A stretch of 64,000 nt of DNA from Mauremys mutica (GCF_020497125.1 NC_059081.1:20369105-20433104), one strand, 5' to 3'. Numbered from the stretch's first letter, positions 10,690 through 23,439 are shown. Notes: generated by a model from the sequence alone, not told the origin. A program made the numbers and translations.

Positions 10690-12600
10690 CATTGGTTCTA
10701 AGGCCTCTCCTGATGCATCCTAGGATCATATTTGCCTTTTGTCACAGCTGCATCACATTGGTGGCTCATAGTCATCCTGTGACCAACCTATACACCCAGG
10801 TCTCTCTCCTCCTCTGTTGCTTCCAACTGATGATGCTCCAGCTTGTAGCAGAAATTCTTAGACCCCAAGTGTATGACCTACTATGTACTATCGGATTTCC
10901 TCCCCTTTCTAACTCTAGTCTTCAAGGTCATCCAAATCTTCCTGTCTAATGTTTCAATCCTCCTCTGTATTGATGATGCCTCCCAACTGTGTAGTATTAA
11001 CACACTCCAACATTTTGTGCCAAGGGCGTTAATAAAAAATATTAAATAAGATAGGCCCCAAACCTGATCCTGGAGGAACTCCATTAATATCCTCCCTCCA
11101 GTCTGTTAATTTACCTTTCAGCACAAGCTATTGCCTTCTCTCTTTAAGCCAGTTCCTTATCCACTTTATAATTCTTGTACTGATCCCCATCTTCCCTAAT
11201 TTAGCTAATAAAGCATTTGACATACGACCACATGGGAAATTAAGTCCAACTATGTTTGATCTACTGCACTTCCCTTGTCTAAAAACCCTGTTAATTTAAG
11301 AAGGAAATCAGGAGAGCCTAGCATGACCTACCCTTGATAAACTCATGTTGTATTATATCCCCTTTACTATTTACCTCAAAGAATGTAATTATTCTTTCCT
11401 TCATAATTTGTTCTAAAGCCTTGCATACTACTAATATCAGACTAATAGCTCTGTAATTGCCCAGATCACCTTTTCCCCTTCTTTAAATCTAGGTATGACA
11501 TTAGCTATTTTCTAGTCATGTGGTACTGTACCCAAATAGATACATTTATTAAAAATCCTTTCTAGGGACCTCACAATCTCATATGCCAGTTTTTTCAGTA
11601 TTCTGGAATGGAAATTATCCAGTTGCCCCAATATGAGCGCATTAAGCTCTTTAAGTTTTTCTTCCACCTCGGATGTGGTAATTTCCATTTCTAAACACTC
11701 TCATTTTGACCAGCTGTGCTGCCACAATGCACATGTTCCATATTATCATCTGTATTGAAAACAGAGGCAAAATATCCATTTAGTTTTGGGGCCATACTGG
11801 GTTATCTTTAATCTCCTTCCCATCCACACTGCATAGCTGCCAAACCTCATCCTTCCTTATTCTCTTTGTATTTATATAATTAAAAAAACCTCATCATTTA
11901 TTTTAATTTCTTGGAAAGAGCTAATTCAGCTTGACTTTTAACAATTCTCACCTCATTCCTACATTTTCTAACCTCTACGTCTAATATTGTAACTTTCTTT
12001 GTTGATCAGCCCCTTTTTCCATTCTCTATGGGCTCTCTGCTTACTCCTAATAACCTTCCCTACAAGTTTTTTCCCCTTGCTTAGGGTGCAAATTTCAGAG
12101 TTTTTTGCATAATTGATCTGAAGAAATTCTGAGCCTCCTCCACGTTTAAACCCTTGAATTCTTAAATCCTGTTAAAATCTTTAACTAGTTCCTGGCCTGG
12201 CCTTTGGAAATTTAAAAAAAAATCATAGTTGATTATCTGGTTTTAGTTATCCTTCCAATTAATTTATCAATGCATGATCACTCGATCCAAGGTTATTTCC
12301 TATGACCAGCTCTTCTCTTATGTCCTCACTACTTACTAAAGCCCAAGTCTAAAATTGCATTACCTCACCGCAATTTGAGGAAGAAAATTATCAACTATCA
12401 TATCCAGGAATAACAGAGCCCTATCAGTATTCGTCACATTTATTCTCCAATCTATATCTGGAAAATTAGTCTTCCATTATAACACAATTCCCAAAAGTAT
12501 TTATCTCTCTAATAATATTAAAGAGATCTCTATCCATATCTAAGTTGACCTTGGGGGTCTATAGCAGACCCCTACCACTCTCCTAGACTGCAAGTCTGGC
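10690..12600 (-). mobile_element. Old CR1 LINE, heavily decayed
   Basis: The antisense of CR1 is recognisable throughout: 'GATGCATCCTAGGATCATAT', 'GGAGGAACTCCATTAATATC', and the stretch equivalent to 'CTTGACAAATCCATGCTGAC' in the copy at 61-62 kb. Stops and small indels occur in every frame. The 3' end is missing on the left. The right boundary is uncertain, since similarity fades near GCAGACCCCTACCAC at about 12563. The copy is clearly older than the one at 2425-3030. Confidence 0.8.
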
Positions 12601-13057
12601 TGTTTGTCTGTACTTCAGATCTACCCAGAGAAATATACATAATCTGCAGCCATTTTGATCATTCAGCAAAATGCCTATAGTACTCTCAAAAAAAACTGCA
12701 GGGAAGAAACTAATAGACATGGGAGAATGTGTTAGAGTACATTTGATCCAATAGAACTGAAGCAATCAAAGTTTCCTGTTATGGGAAAGAAGCGTCTTTA
12801 GATATTCCAAAACACTGGCACTAAAATGAGATATAGTTCATCCATAAATCATTATAGTGGTATGTGTGGAAACAATGGATAATAACCCAGCGATAACTAC
12901 CTCAGGTGAATAGTTTTAGGATAGGAAAGTGGTCTAGTGAATATTTATTTTCAGAAATGGTGGTTAATGGGAAGAACGTCTTTAAGCCTGGGGTTTGTAG
13001 AGGGAGATCCAAGAGAAGAAGAAGGATTTTATAGGAGACTGCAGAGACTGGGCATTG

Positions 13058-13100
<43 letters not shown>

Positions 13101-14504
13101 AAGTGAGGTGGTAGAAAACAAAAAGACAAAAAGGAGGAAAATTCCTTAAAGCTCACTGGAGGATTGAGAAGAAGAGAAAGGTAAAGAGATGAAGGAAGCA
13201 AACGTGGGAAAGGGTGGGGGGTAGATGGAAAGAGCTTGCAAAGAAGAGGAATAGACAGATGAGAAAGAGGTAATCAAATGCATAGGAGAGAGAGATCTGG
13301 ATCTTTAGTAGCTTCTGTTGGAGAGAAATAAATAATCTGAACAAGAAGTAGAAGTACTTGATATAATAAAGAGCCTTATTTAGAAAAATAATTTATGTTG
13401 AATTTGGTTAAATCCTGAAATACTGGAAACTAGCTGTACTTCTTATTGCTCTAGATACTTCTTTCACCATTTTGGGAATAATTTCTCCTGCATCTATTTT
13501 TATAACATTGGTTATTGCCGTAGGTGCTCCAGGCCCGGAGCACCCACGGAGTCGGCGCCTGTGACAATACCTATTGTGAATGCCAACTCGGCATTTCAAA
13601 TATTTGCAGCTCGGCGTTTCCACCGAGTAGTAATCTTTCTATATGACTTATGCACATTAATTCTCTTTCGCTGTAAACTTTCTTCCCTTTGGCGGAAAAA
13701 TGGCTTGAGAGGATGTTAGGTGAGTAAACACATTTAGCTCTAGGTCTAGGTCAGGCAGCGACTGGAGGCAACAATAACAGTGGCAGTAAATTATTTCTAG
13801 CACAGCATGTCATGTATCCCACACGAGTAGCTGGCAAACATACCCATTCCTTAGGCTTCAAGGAGTCTGGGCTCTGCTCTGTAAAAGTGGAAAGAGAAGC
13901 TTGCATTACATAGCTTATCCAGTTTAAAAAGGTCCTCATTACAAATATTTCCTTCTTTAGGAGTCCTTTCCCCAGATAAATAACCTTATTAACAATAAGT
14001 CGAGGCCATAGGTTTTATTTCTGCAGGTATTTATTTTTCTGTGATTTTTCATCCTTTCTGGTTTGTTCTCTTTCTGTGATGGCATGTGATCTTGGGGAAC
14101 TCTCGTTGCATGAGATTTGAGAGCTGTCTCTCTTGGAGTATTGTATCTCACATTGTACTGCTGTACCAACCCTCAGACCTTCGCTTGTTAAGCTATTCTA
14201 TCCATGTTTCCTAATTTAAAAATTACTTCCAACATCTGTTCTGAATTTGTTCATCCCTACTGTCTGTTCCTTACACATTATACCATCCTTTGTGCTTGAC
14301 TGAACATATTACCTTGTGCTGACATTCTTTATAACAGTTAAAATCATAACTATAGTATTGATATAAATTACTTCTCAATTGATATATTTACCCCCTTCTT
14401 TAAATAAACCACATTTAAAAGTTTTTAACCCTGTTCTTGCTATTTTCAATCCTAAATGAAGGAGACCAGATGGACAGGATTTGTACACAAAATGCCCTGT
14501 AAAT
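12601..14504. other. No recognisable gene
   Basis: The stretch contains a GA microsatellite at 13064-13098, annotated separately, and a short fragment at about 13515-13570 (GGTGCTCCAGGCCCGGAGCACC, CGGAGTCGGCGCCTGTG) that looks like one end of a turtle MITE. The rest shows nothing I can assign. Confidence 0.4.
13064..13098. repeat. (GA)n microsatellite
   Basis: An uninterrupted dinucleotide run of about 35 bases within a wider purine-rich stretch (12990-13300). Confidence 0.97.
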
Positions 14505-15540
14505 TATTCCCAGGGGAATTCTGCACCACTGCGTGCATGCAGAATTTGTGTCACTCCGATTTCTTTGCTTCCCCACAAAAAAAAATTACTTTTGATGGGG
14601 GAAGCAAAGAGAACCCACAAGAGTAGTCACACATCCCTCCCCAGCAGTATGGGCACGTCATTTCAGGTGCCCAGAGCAGCACGTGGAGAGGTAAATCTTT
14701 GGGGGGGGGGGGAAGGATGCCCCAGCCGGTGGCTCCTACCTTATGCTGGGCTCAGTTACTAGCCCTAGATGGACTGATGGCAGGAGAGAACAGGACTTGC
14801 TCTTCCCCCACAAGAAGCAGCTGGGGCCAGTTCAGACCCACTCCCAGAAACTTCTCCCAGCTGCAGGAAGCTCCACACACAGACCCCACCTGCTTCCTGC
14901 CTCCATCGGTCCTCAGCTGTGGGAGGAGGGGTCACTGTTTGTCCACCCAACCCTTTGCGTCTGGAACCCCAATACCCAGACCCCCCTGCTGAGCCTCAAC
15001 CCCTGCAAATGGAGCCTCCCTGCACCTGGTCCCCCACGTCAAGCCCCGGTCCCCTGCACCCACCCCCCTGCATCCTGACCCCTGCTGAGCCCCCCTTGCA
15101 TCCAGAACCCCCACCCTTGCACCCAGACCAACCCCCCACTGAGTCCCCCACACTCAAACCACCACCCCGACAAACCCCAACCCCTGCACCCAGACCTCTA
15201 CCCCACTGAGCCCCACTCCTGCAGTGCCTGGACCTCCCGATGAGCCCCCACACACCCAGATTCCCCCTACTGAGACCCATCTTCCCCCCATCCAGAACCC
15301 CCTGCTGAGCCCCAACCACATTTACCTGGACCCCACCTGCAGAGTCCCCTTCCCCCTTCCCCCTGCACCCACAACCCCCTAATGAGCCCCCGTGCATTCA
15401 GATCCCCCCCAACACCCAGACCACCCACTGAGCCACCCACACCCAGATAGCCCCACGCCTGGATCCCCCCACACTAAGCCCCTCCACACTTGGATCCTGC
15501 TGGGCTGAGCCTACTTGCCCCATACCTGGATTGGGTGCCA
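14505..15540. mobile_element. GC-rich nonautonomous element of unknown class, one end visible
   Basis: The left edge, CCCAGGGGAATTCTGCACCA, continues as CTGCGTGCATGCAGAATTTG and a CTTCCCC-rich section. I recognise this as the start of an abundant turtle repeat whose other end carries a similar GCAGAATTC phrase. That second end is not found here. The interior turns into a C-rich minisatellite at about 14955-15500. Long open frames on both strands reflect its composition and are not genes. Confidence 0.5.
14955..15500. repeat. C-rich minisatellite
   Basis: Degenerate copies of units like CCCCTGCTGAGCCCC and CACCCAGACC repeat for about 500 bases at irregular spacing. Unit boundaries vary, so slippage followed by point decay is likely. 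It lies inside the element at 14505-15540. Confidence 0.65.
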
Positions 15541-15619
15541 GGACTGGGTGTACATGTGAGACTCTGTTCCTCTTGCTTGCTATCTTGGTGCACCTGGCAT
15601 GGACGGACAGGGACCTGGG

Positions 15620-15735
15620 GTTTCAGTGCACACTAGCAGGTCAGGCACAAACTGACCTGTGCAGACCCTGCTAGTGCATTCATGTACTCCCATTTGAAAC
15701 AGACTAAGGGACTTTTAGTGCACACTAGGAGTGTC
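15620..15735. repeat. Imperfect hairpin plus third arm copy
   Basis: CAGTGCACACTAGCAGG at 15624 pairs with CCTGCTAGTGCATTC ending near 15682, giving a compact stem. A third copy, TTTTAGTGCACACTAGGAG, begins near 15715 in the same direction as the first. The arrangement suggests a palindromic MITE whose outer part was duplicated or truncated. No target duplication was identified. Confidence 0.5.
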
Positions 15736-15739
15736 CATG

Positions 15740-18029
15740 TGGGCCAGTTGGAGTGCAACATGCTTGTTGTGCTCACTAGAATTTAGACCTCTCTGATACG
15801 GATTAAGGCACTGAGTAGAGAAGCCCTTAGACACACTGCTCCCTTTCAAGCCAAACCCAGACTTCCTCCTAGTCTTGTTTACATGACCAGCAACTATCCC
15901 CTTCAGAAATGTATTCCTGTTGTTTAACATTACTCTCCAATAGGGCTTTGTCATTGCATTGGATTTCATTTCAGTCTAGCCCCTTCCCTCATTTCATAGG
16001 CTTTGTTGACCCTGGTAACAATGGGATCTGTAATTCAGCACCAACATGGCTTCTCTAATAGTATCGATGATGGAAACTATTGCATAGACAGGCCTCAGGA
16101 GTTTTTAACCACCATGTTTTCTAACCCTGATCCTTGGAGGCTTGCTTTTTTTTTTTTTTTTTAAACTAGGCTAAAAGGGAGATGGTGATCGGCCTATTTT
16201 ATGATCCATTTTTTTATGGCTAGATTACTAGGTATCATTTCACTCTTCCCCCTACTTTTTTCTTGACTAAATACAGTTCTTTTTAACAACATATATTTAT
16301 TCTCACATTTGTTATTAAGATGAGATTTCAAACCATACCATGGCTGACATATCTGTCCTTGAGAAAAAATCCTCTATAAGCAACTCATAAAATATATTTT
16401 TTCCAAAGACAACCATTTTTTGTGTGCTTTGCTTTATAAATAGATCCTGGGCATAATTAAAATCTGAGTTTTTAAGCAAAGACTTATAGCAAATATTTTA
16501 TAAAGAACAAGGCCTTAAGAAGTAAAACACATCACACATATTCTTCAAACCACAGTATAAGAGAATAGTAAATGACTAAAAGCAAGATGCAGTCTTAATG
16601 TAATAGCTATGAGTCTGTATACAAATATTAAAACACATAAAACTTTATCGCCAATGTCTTTTTACTTTTTTAAGTTACAACATACATATGAAAAGAGAAT
16701 TTGTCTTTGTCTTATTGAAAAATCATGCCCGGAAGGTTATTGTTCTGGATTATAAATTTTGTTTTATTTAATAAAACAATCAGAAATGAAAACATGAGCT
16801 ACCACAAGCATAATGATTAAGAATATATGATAGCGTGGATCTCTTAAAACTCATTAAAAGTTAAATTAGGCTAGAAATAACTGGAATAATATGAAGTGTG
16901 ATTGCAGCACTATTTGTATTAATAATGAATTCAGATAAAACTGAGGTGGTATTGGTAGGTCTGGAAAAGCAACCAGATAAGTCGAGGACTATATCTCCTC
17001 ATCAATTGAGCATGTGTGTCAGCCATTTGTGGCAGTGGGTACACCTCCCTTAGTTACATTCACACCTTCGATTGCAGTGTAGACGTACCTTTAAGTCATT
17101 CCAGAAACTGAAACTAGGGCAGAATGCAGCAGCTCACTTACTGAGTCATGCTTATTAGAAAGGACACTGGCTGCCTGGTTTCCAAGTGGCAATTAAGATG
17201 TTCATTTTCATTTATAAAGACCTTTATGGCTTGTACTTGTTTGTTTGAGAGAGTGCCTCTCAGCTAGTGTGTACTGACACAATTGTGATTGGTGGAGGTG
17301 TTCAAACTGAAGCCTCTTCCAATTTCAAAGATATGGGTGTTCCATAAGAGGACCTCAGCACACTACCCTAGGTCCCAAATTGCTTGAGTGTGTTGACCTA
17401 TTTATTTGAGGCTTTGGAGAGGCAGGGGCTTGTTGTTAAGTGGCATTGGGTCATTTGTTTGGGGCTCTGTTTTGTTTCAGGTTGCCAGTGAGGTTAGCTA
17501 CAGCGTGGCTAGAAACTGGAATTCCCATTCCACAGGAAATCCTAAAATTTCAAACAAAAACTTTGTTCCAAATAGAAAAAAAAAATGAAATGTATAATTT
17601 TCTCCTGGAATGGAAATTCCAAAATTTTCTTTTAATAAAGTTGAAACAATGTGTCATTTTGTCCTTTATTGAATGTTTCTGAGGCTCCTCTTGCTGCCTG
17701 GAGCCCTGACAGCCTGCCAAGCAGTAATCTGGTCAACCTGTATGTAGAGCCTGGAAGCTCTGGCTCCAAGAGACTGTACCTAAAAGGTCAGGCTGGGAGC
17801 CAGGGAGTACAGATTGCCAAGTCTGGAATCTCTAGGAGTCCATGCTCCCCAGCCCCACACTAGCCAGAGTGCCAGCTAGGCAAGTTGGGAGCAGGCAAAC
17901 AGGTTTCTGATGGAATCCTTCTTTTAAAATATTTTTGCATTTTATTTCAATACTGTCACTTCTGCAAAAGAAAATTTAAACTAATAAATGTATTTTTTAA
18001 TTTGTATTGATTTTATTTTATTTGCACAG
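15740..18029. other. No recognisable gene
   Basis: Mostly AT-rich sequence with a poly-T run near 16147-16162. At about 17070-17095 GATTGCAGTGTAGACGTACC resembles one end of a GTAGAC-type MITE, but no partner end was found. No exon-like frame is present. Confidence 0.35.
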
Positions 18030-18115
18030 TGCATAATTAACCTGTGGAACTCATTGCCACAAGAGAACAGAGATGCTCGGAGTTAAATAAGGGTTAGACA
18101 TTTATATGGACAATG
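18030..18115 (+). mobile_element. Short CR1-like 3' fragment
   Basis: ACCTGTGGAACTCATTGCCA followed by GGGTTAGACATTTATATGGA corresponds to the C-terminal and early 3' UTR portion of a divergent CR1 subfamily, whose tail resembles the one at 47395-47545. The fragment is very short and the boundaries are uncertain. Confidence 0.4.
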
Positions 18116-18428
18116 AGTGTCATGCTGTCTGGTATGACTCATGACCACAGGGCAGACTGTCAAAAACTGGTAGTATGCGCTGTAATTAGATTTCACCAAC
18201 CCGGTGACAAACTCCTGGATCACTATGACAGTCTTGTGTGGGAGTCGCAGACAGTCCTCTTAGACTCTCCAGTCTATCTTGCCACCCCATCAAGCTAGAC
18301 TTAGTGATAAATGGTTACTTACACCAAAAATCACAAACTATTTAGGTTGCTTCCAGGCCCAAGAGACCAGTCACTTACACCAGATCAACTGGTAGCCTAG
18401 ATCTTACACCAAAAACAATGCCTGGAGC

Positions 18429-18667
18429 CAGGGCCGGCTCCAGACCCCAGCGCGCCAAGCGTGCGCTTGGGGCAGCGTCCCAGCGGGAGGGCGGCAGGCA
18501 GCTTCGGCGGACCTCCTGCAGGCATGCCTGCGGAGGGTCCGGTGGAGCCGTGGGACCAGTGGACCCTCCGCAGGCACGTCTGCGAGAGGTCCACCGACGA
18601 TCGACAGAGCGCCCCCCCGCGGCATGCCGCCCTGTTTGGGGTGGCGGAAATCCTAGAGCCGCCCCTG
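18429..18667. mobile_element. hAT-like hairpin MITE, perfect 8-bp duplication
   Basis: The ends are CAGGGCCGGCTCCAG and CTAGAGCCGCCCCTG, which are inverted copies. CCTGGAGC flanks it at 18421-18428 and 18668-18675. The 239-bp interior is an imperfect palindrome of GC-rich sequence, with GGACCTCCTGCAGGCATGCC pairing with the region around CCGCAGGCACGTCTGCGAG. It is related to the elements at 58320-59029 and 60109-60415. Frames across it are composition artefacts. Confidence 0.93.
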
Positions 18668-18675
18668 CCTGGAGC

Positions 18676-19439
18676 CAATTCTGTAATAAACTGCCTCAAG
18701 GTTTATTAACTAGGAAAAAGAAATGTCAGTTATTTACAAATTAAAGCAAGCAAACATATACACACAAATGAGTTACCATCTTTGATTCCTAAAGATGACT
18801 GAGATGTGATAATCTGTCAATTGAAAATTCCTTTCAGGATAGATCCAGAGATAAATTAAGGCACAGATTCCAAGGGGTTAATGTCTCTGGCCCTTTGAGA
18901 CTTCAAACAGCAAAGAGATGAAATATCTTTGTCAACTGTTTTTATTTCCCTCTTCCAGCATTCAAAGGGACGGGATGAGATCTTCTTCATGTACTTCTCC
19001 ATGGGTGGATAGGGCAATTAACAAAGGTTTTGTCTTATAACGGCCCACCTAATTTTTGATAGGGGGAGATGGGAATGATTTTGATGGGGGAGAGGGGAAT
19101 GATTCCTGTGCCCAGATTTACAAGTTCAGAGCAAACATTTTCAAAGTTATAAAGCAAAATGTACATATTTCCTTGTAGCATGGAATGCAGACATTGCAAG
19201 TGAGATTAATGCATGGAGCAATTTACAAGCATTTCACAGAGTCTAAACACTAAATACATTCTTATGTAAGACTAAGACTAATACCTGTTTTGAACAAAAC
19301 TAACAAATTGGTGAGCTGGTTTGCTTTCCAGCTATGAGTTTGTCTGTTCTTAGCTAATGCCTACAGCCTTGGCCAGAGCTGGCCCTTGGGTTGCCAGTAT
19401 CACAACAAGAACAGGCACTGTTACGTTAGCTAGGATGGA
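18676..19439. other. No recognisable gene
   Basis: AT-rich sequence with no repeat I can name and no coding signature. Confidence 0.35.
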
Positions 19440-19652
19440 AAATGTAAGGGATATGAACCCTTGTGCCTGTGGTCATAAGCCACCATTATGTGAGATTGGA
19501 AGAAATTTCCCTTATGGGCAGGTTATTCCACAGTTGTTCGCTATGGAGATTTTTGCACCTTCCTCCGAAGCAGCTGGGACTGCCCGAGTGTTGGCCATAG
19601 GAGACTGGACTGGATGGACCACTGGCTTGATGTGTGCCGGTGCCCGTGTTCC
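19440..19652 (+). mobile_element. CR1-like LINE 3' end fragment
   Basis: GAAATTTCCCTTATGGGCAG, TTTTTGCACCTTCCTCCGAA, GTGTTGGCCATAGGAGACTG and GACTGGATGGACCACTGGCT follow the order of a turtle CR1-type 3' UTR. The related tail at 47395-47545 shows the same GGCCACTG...GGATGGACC core. The left edge is uncertain. Confidence 0.5.
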
Positions 19653-21575
19653 AAGAAATAAAACCAAAAAAGCCCAGAACCATTTAGTTAAGGCCTCTTA
19701 CTCCTTTCTGTCATTGTTCACTTATTCTGCCTACTTTGTCTGCAGGCTCCATTAAAGGATATTAACAAAGCAGAGCTCTGAAGGCAGACAAGGAATTTAA
19801 TGATCTTTTGTTGAAAAGCACTGTGTTTCTTTTAACATCCAACAATAGAGTGAAGAGCATCCATATTTCAAATGAATCTTTGATAAAGATGAACAAGAGG
19901 GAAGAAAAAAATAAGATAGCGAAATACTGCAGATATACTGTTTTTACTACATGTGTTTATCTTGCCAAAATATTTATTTCTCAGTGTACGGGGTAAATGA
20001 AAACAGGTGATGTGGCTGTCACTTTTATGTTAGACATCATTTTGCATCCAGCTATGGCCCTGAGGAAGTTTTATTTATTTGTTTGTTTGTTTGTTTTTGA
20101 CAAGATGATCCAGTTACAAAAAGGACAAGATGTTTCCACTGACTCTTTGAATTAAAATGCAAGCTAGAAATAAAATCATACATTGCATGCATCAGGGATA
20201 TTGCTTTCCTTTGGGCTTAGTTTATAACTCCTAAATGCTTTCTTGCAAAAATGACACAATTATTTTGATCAGCTGAAGATAACTGATATGGAGCTGACTT
20301 ATTTAAGAGGAATAGAGCCAACACACTTACGTAGCCAAATACTCATCCCTCTGCACAAAGTCTGAGTAAACAGATCTTGTAGAGGGACCTATGTGGAGGT
20401 TGTATGTGCATTAGTGTTGGAATCCGCCTCCTCACCCCCACATTAGGGAATAGGATTCCCATGAAGCCTTCCAGGGGGTAGTGCTGGTCCTGGTCCCTGC
20501 TGTGTACTTGGGGAGTTTGATCACTAGATTCATATAGTTCATAGACCCACTGGCCATGCCTCCAGCCTTCTCTAAATAGGGGCTGAATCAACAATGCTCC
20601 AGAGATAACTGCAGCATTGCACTGGTACACACAGATACAAGCATGTTTGTATGGTGTCTCCCCTGCCCATACAATGGACGTGGAACAGGTCTGTCATGTT
20701 TCAGACACTGTGTTTTGGTGACTGGGGTAGAGGGACAGTAATTAGCATACAGGAAATGAACAAGGTATGCGATATAGAACTTAAATATTCAGTTAAACAT
20801 TTCAGTTCCTAAATTTTTAATTTTACTTATTTAAAAAAATCGTTTCATAACTGCACCGTTTTCCAGCTTTCAGAGATCACAAAAGGTGTAAGGAGTCCTT
20901 TCCAATTCAAAACATCTTATAAAAAGATTTAATCTCCCACATACATGTCTTTATTTTTAAGAATATAAAGTTTCAGTGAAATCCTTGGATATTTTTCCTT
21001 CCTTCCTCATTCACATATATTAAATCAGAGTTCTGATTTATGCTGTAACATCTCTTTACTTTTTACAGGTTTTTTTTCCTCTCATCAACACCATTACATA
21101 CTTTAAATATGACATAATTAGTCTTTTACTGCATAACCTTTAAATAAATTAAAAAGAGGATTGGATAAAAAACAGACATTTAAAGTATTAAAGCTAGAAC
21201 AAAGAAAACAATTTTAGATGTTTGGCTGGAGTTCACTTTTACTCAGTCTCTGGCTGGAAAGAAAATAGAAATCATTTGGCACCTTTGCAAGAAGTAATGA
21301 TGATTTACACATGGACTATCATTATCACTGTTTCAGGAAACCATCACACACTCTTCCAGGTGATTAAAACAAGTCTGTAGTTTTACGTGGGTACTTGAAA
21401 CAAAAGCAATATAATTGTTCAGTCATTTTGGTGCCAGATTTCCCTCACATTTTTTTCTGATTCCCCAGCCCAATCCTGAAACTCTTATTCACAGGAGGTG
21501 GGGTGGGGGGTTCTTGCAGTCAATTGGAGTAGGATTTCACCCACAAAATATTTTCAACCATGTGAATAGTGCAGT
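19653..21575. other. No recognisable gene; contains a GTTT-type microsatellite
   Basis: A TTTA/GTTT tetranucleotide run lies at 20071-20098. The remainder is AT-rich unique-looking sequence without exon features. Confidence 0.4.
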
Positions 21576-21745
21576 GCTTTATTTGTGCCAGGGCTTGCCA
21601 GGACTGAACCTCAGCACCTCAAGGCTTGGCAGTTTCAAACCCCAGCACCTCTGGGCTTGCTGGATCAGTTATGAATGTAACAAAATTGTGTGAGCCCCAG
21701 CACCTCTTCCATTACAAACTAAGGACTGGAATAGTGCTAATGAAG
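21576..21745. repeat. Degenerate repeat with CAGCACCTC motifs
   Basis: CTCAGCACCTC, CCCAGCACCTCTGGG and CCCCAGCACCTCTTCC occur in succession. The last is followed by ATTACAAACTAAGGACTGG, a phrase I know as one end of an abundant turtle nonautonomous repeat. The other end is not visible. Confidence 0.4.
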
Positions 21746-22139
21746 TCAGGCGTCACATGGGTACAGGTTGCAGGGGCAGGCCTTTCTTCTATTGCCTATT
21801 CTGTATTATTGATATGATGTTACCTCTTAATTGCAGGTTGTTTGTCTGTGCCCACTGTGTATCTTTAGGTCCCTTCATGCCTCTCATACACCCTTCTGTT
21901 ACCCCTTTTAACAGGGTTGAGGTAACATTCCTTTCAGAAGTAGTACTGCCTACTGCCTCAGAAATGAGACTCCCCCACCCCACCCCACCCCAAAAACATT
22001 ATTTATAGCAGTAACTTGAGATTTTCTTAAACATATCAGGTCTTAAATATTTGCTATTCAGTTAGAATCTAAAAAGAGAAATTATACCAACAATACAAGC
22101 TGTTAAATCTTTAACCGCATCACTTCCAGTTCCTCAAAA

Positions 22140-22372
22140 GCATGGGGAGCGTGTGGTCCCCGCCTTTGGGGGGGCTAGCCCCGTGGCCCTGCCCCTTCAG
22201 CATAAGGTCCCACTCCCTGAGGCAGGAGCCCTGAGCCCCTCTACCCTGTTCTCCCACGGCCCGAACAGCCCCAGCCCAGCATCCTGCACAGCGTCTCCAG
22301 CGGGTATAATAGCCTTCCCTGGCCTATTATACCTGCCGCCCATGCTCAAAAGGTCTGGGGAAAGAATTCTAT
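22140..22372. repeat. GC-rich repeat fragment with internal hairpin
   Basis: A GC-rich island in AT-rich surroundings. Near 22300-22338 GCGGGTATAATAG pairs with CTATTATACCTGCCGC across a short loop. The style resembles other GC-rich nonautonomous elements in the window. No ends or duplications were found, and the CpG-rich look is not enough to call a promoter. Confidence 0.4.
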
Positions 22373-22493
22373 TCTATTAATTACAAGAAACAAAAGTAGG
22401 ATTATTTTAAGTTATTCAGGGATCTTAGATATGAATTCCCCTGGTGGAGTCCATAGCAGCCAGCATATATTTTCCCCATGTAATGAAGACTGT

Positions 22494-22571
22494 GGGCCAA
22501 ATTCTGCTTTCAGATAAATTCAAACTAACTCTGACTTCATGACTGGTTTGATTGAGAGCAGAATTTGACCC
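22494..22571. mobile_element. Short palindromic MITE (GGGCCAAATTCTGC type)
   Basis: The left edge GGGCCAAATTCTGCTTTCAG and the reverse complement of the right edge, GGGTCAAATTCTGCTCTCAA, are near-identical. The whole 78-bp unit folds as a hairpin. Relatives in the window are at 42428-42518 and, more diverged, 57639-57712. Confidence 0.7.
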
Positions 22572-22627
22572 TGTCCCACTCTGGCACTTCCCTGGGCAGA
22601 TACTGCCTTCTTTTCTCTGACAACTAG

Positions 22628-22818
22628 GTCAGCCATTTTCAAATTGTGGTCCAGGAACCATCAGTCATCTGTGGAGCCTTTCTGTAGTCTGCAGAATGAA
22701 AGATTTGGGACCCAAGGAAATGGGAAGTGGGGTGTTGAAAAGAGGCAAAGTCAGTGAAAGAATCTTTCTCTAACAAAGTGGCCCACAGAATGAAAAACCT
22801 TTTGGACCACTGATGGAG
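22628..22818. mobile_element. Possible hAT-like (MER5-type) element
   Basis: CAGCCATTTTCAAATTGTGG on the left and CTTTTTGGACCACTGATGG-like sequence on the right suggest the degenerate ends of a CAGNNNTTTCAAA-type hAT MITE. The interior repeats the GTGGTCC/GGACCAC theme. The ends are too eroded to read a duplication. Confidence 0.35.
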
Positions 22819-23439
22819 GTAGATGGAGGGTTATAATTCCCAAAGAATCATTTATTAAATTTTCATCTGGATAACTACTATTTCTCCAAAATCCTTCCAG
22901 TTCTCCACTTCAAATGTATTATTCTACTGAATACACAATGTAGATATCATTTTAATTACTAGTGGATGCACAAAAGAGTTTTTTGAAAATACAAGTTTGA
23001 GGTTTTTTTCTAGGATTTGAGAGCACTGTTCCAGATAGTGTTGGTTGGGAGTTGGATGCTTAAGCTTCTTTGACATGTTTTCTTAATGTTATCACATACA
23101 CCTAGGGATAGTAAGATCTAAATTAACTTGCCAAATGTTGGTGAGACTAACACTTCTACATAAGGTAGGGATTATTCAACCCCCCCCAACACACACACCC
23201 CAAGGAACCAAATTTGGAAGTTTTCAGTGTTAAGAAAAACACAGAGCTAATTCTGATATAACAAAACAAGAAATTTAAGTCAGATTTTTTCTGGTCACCA
23301 CGTAAAAATAAATAAATGTAAGAAAATAGGGAGACAAGATGAGTAAGGAAATATCATTACTGGACCAATATGTATTGGTGAAAGAGACAAACTTTCAAGC
23401 TTATTCAGAGCTCGCCTTTAGCTTTGGAAAAGCTACTCA

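Noticed and set aside
13064..13098. CRISPR-like repeat
   Set aside because: It is a simple GA microsatellite without spacers; the genome is vertebrate.
18397..18744. Four overlapping open frames of 70-108 codons
   Set aside because: All lie in the 239-bp hairpin MITE at 18429-18667 and its edges. Their composition reflects GC-rich palindrome arms.
22140..22372. CpG-island promoter
   Set aside because: The GC-rich block has no adjacent exon or transcript signal, resembles other repeat-derived GC-rich blocks here, and contains a MITE-like hairpin.
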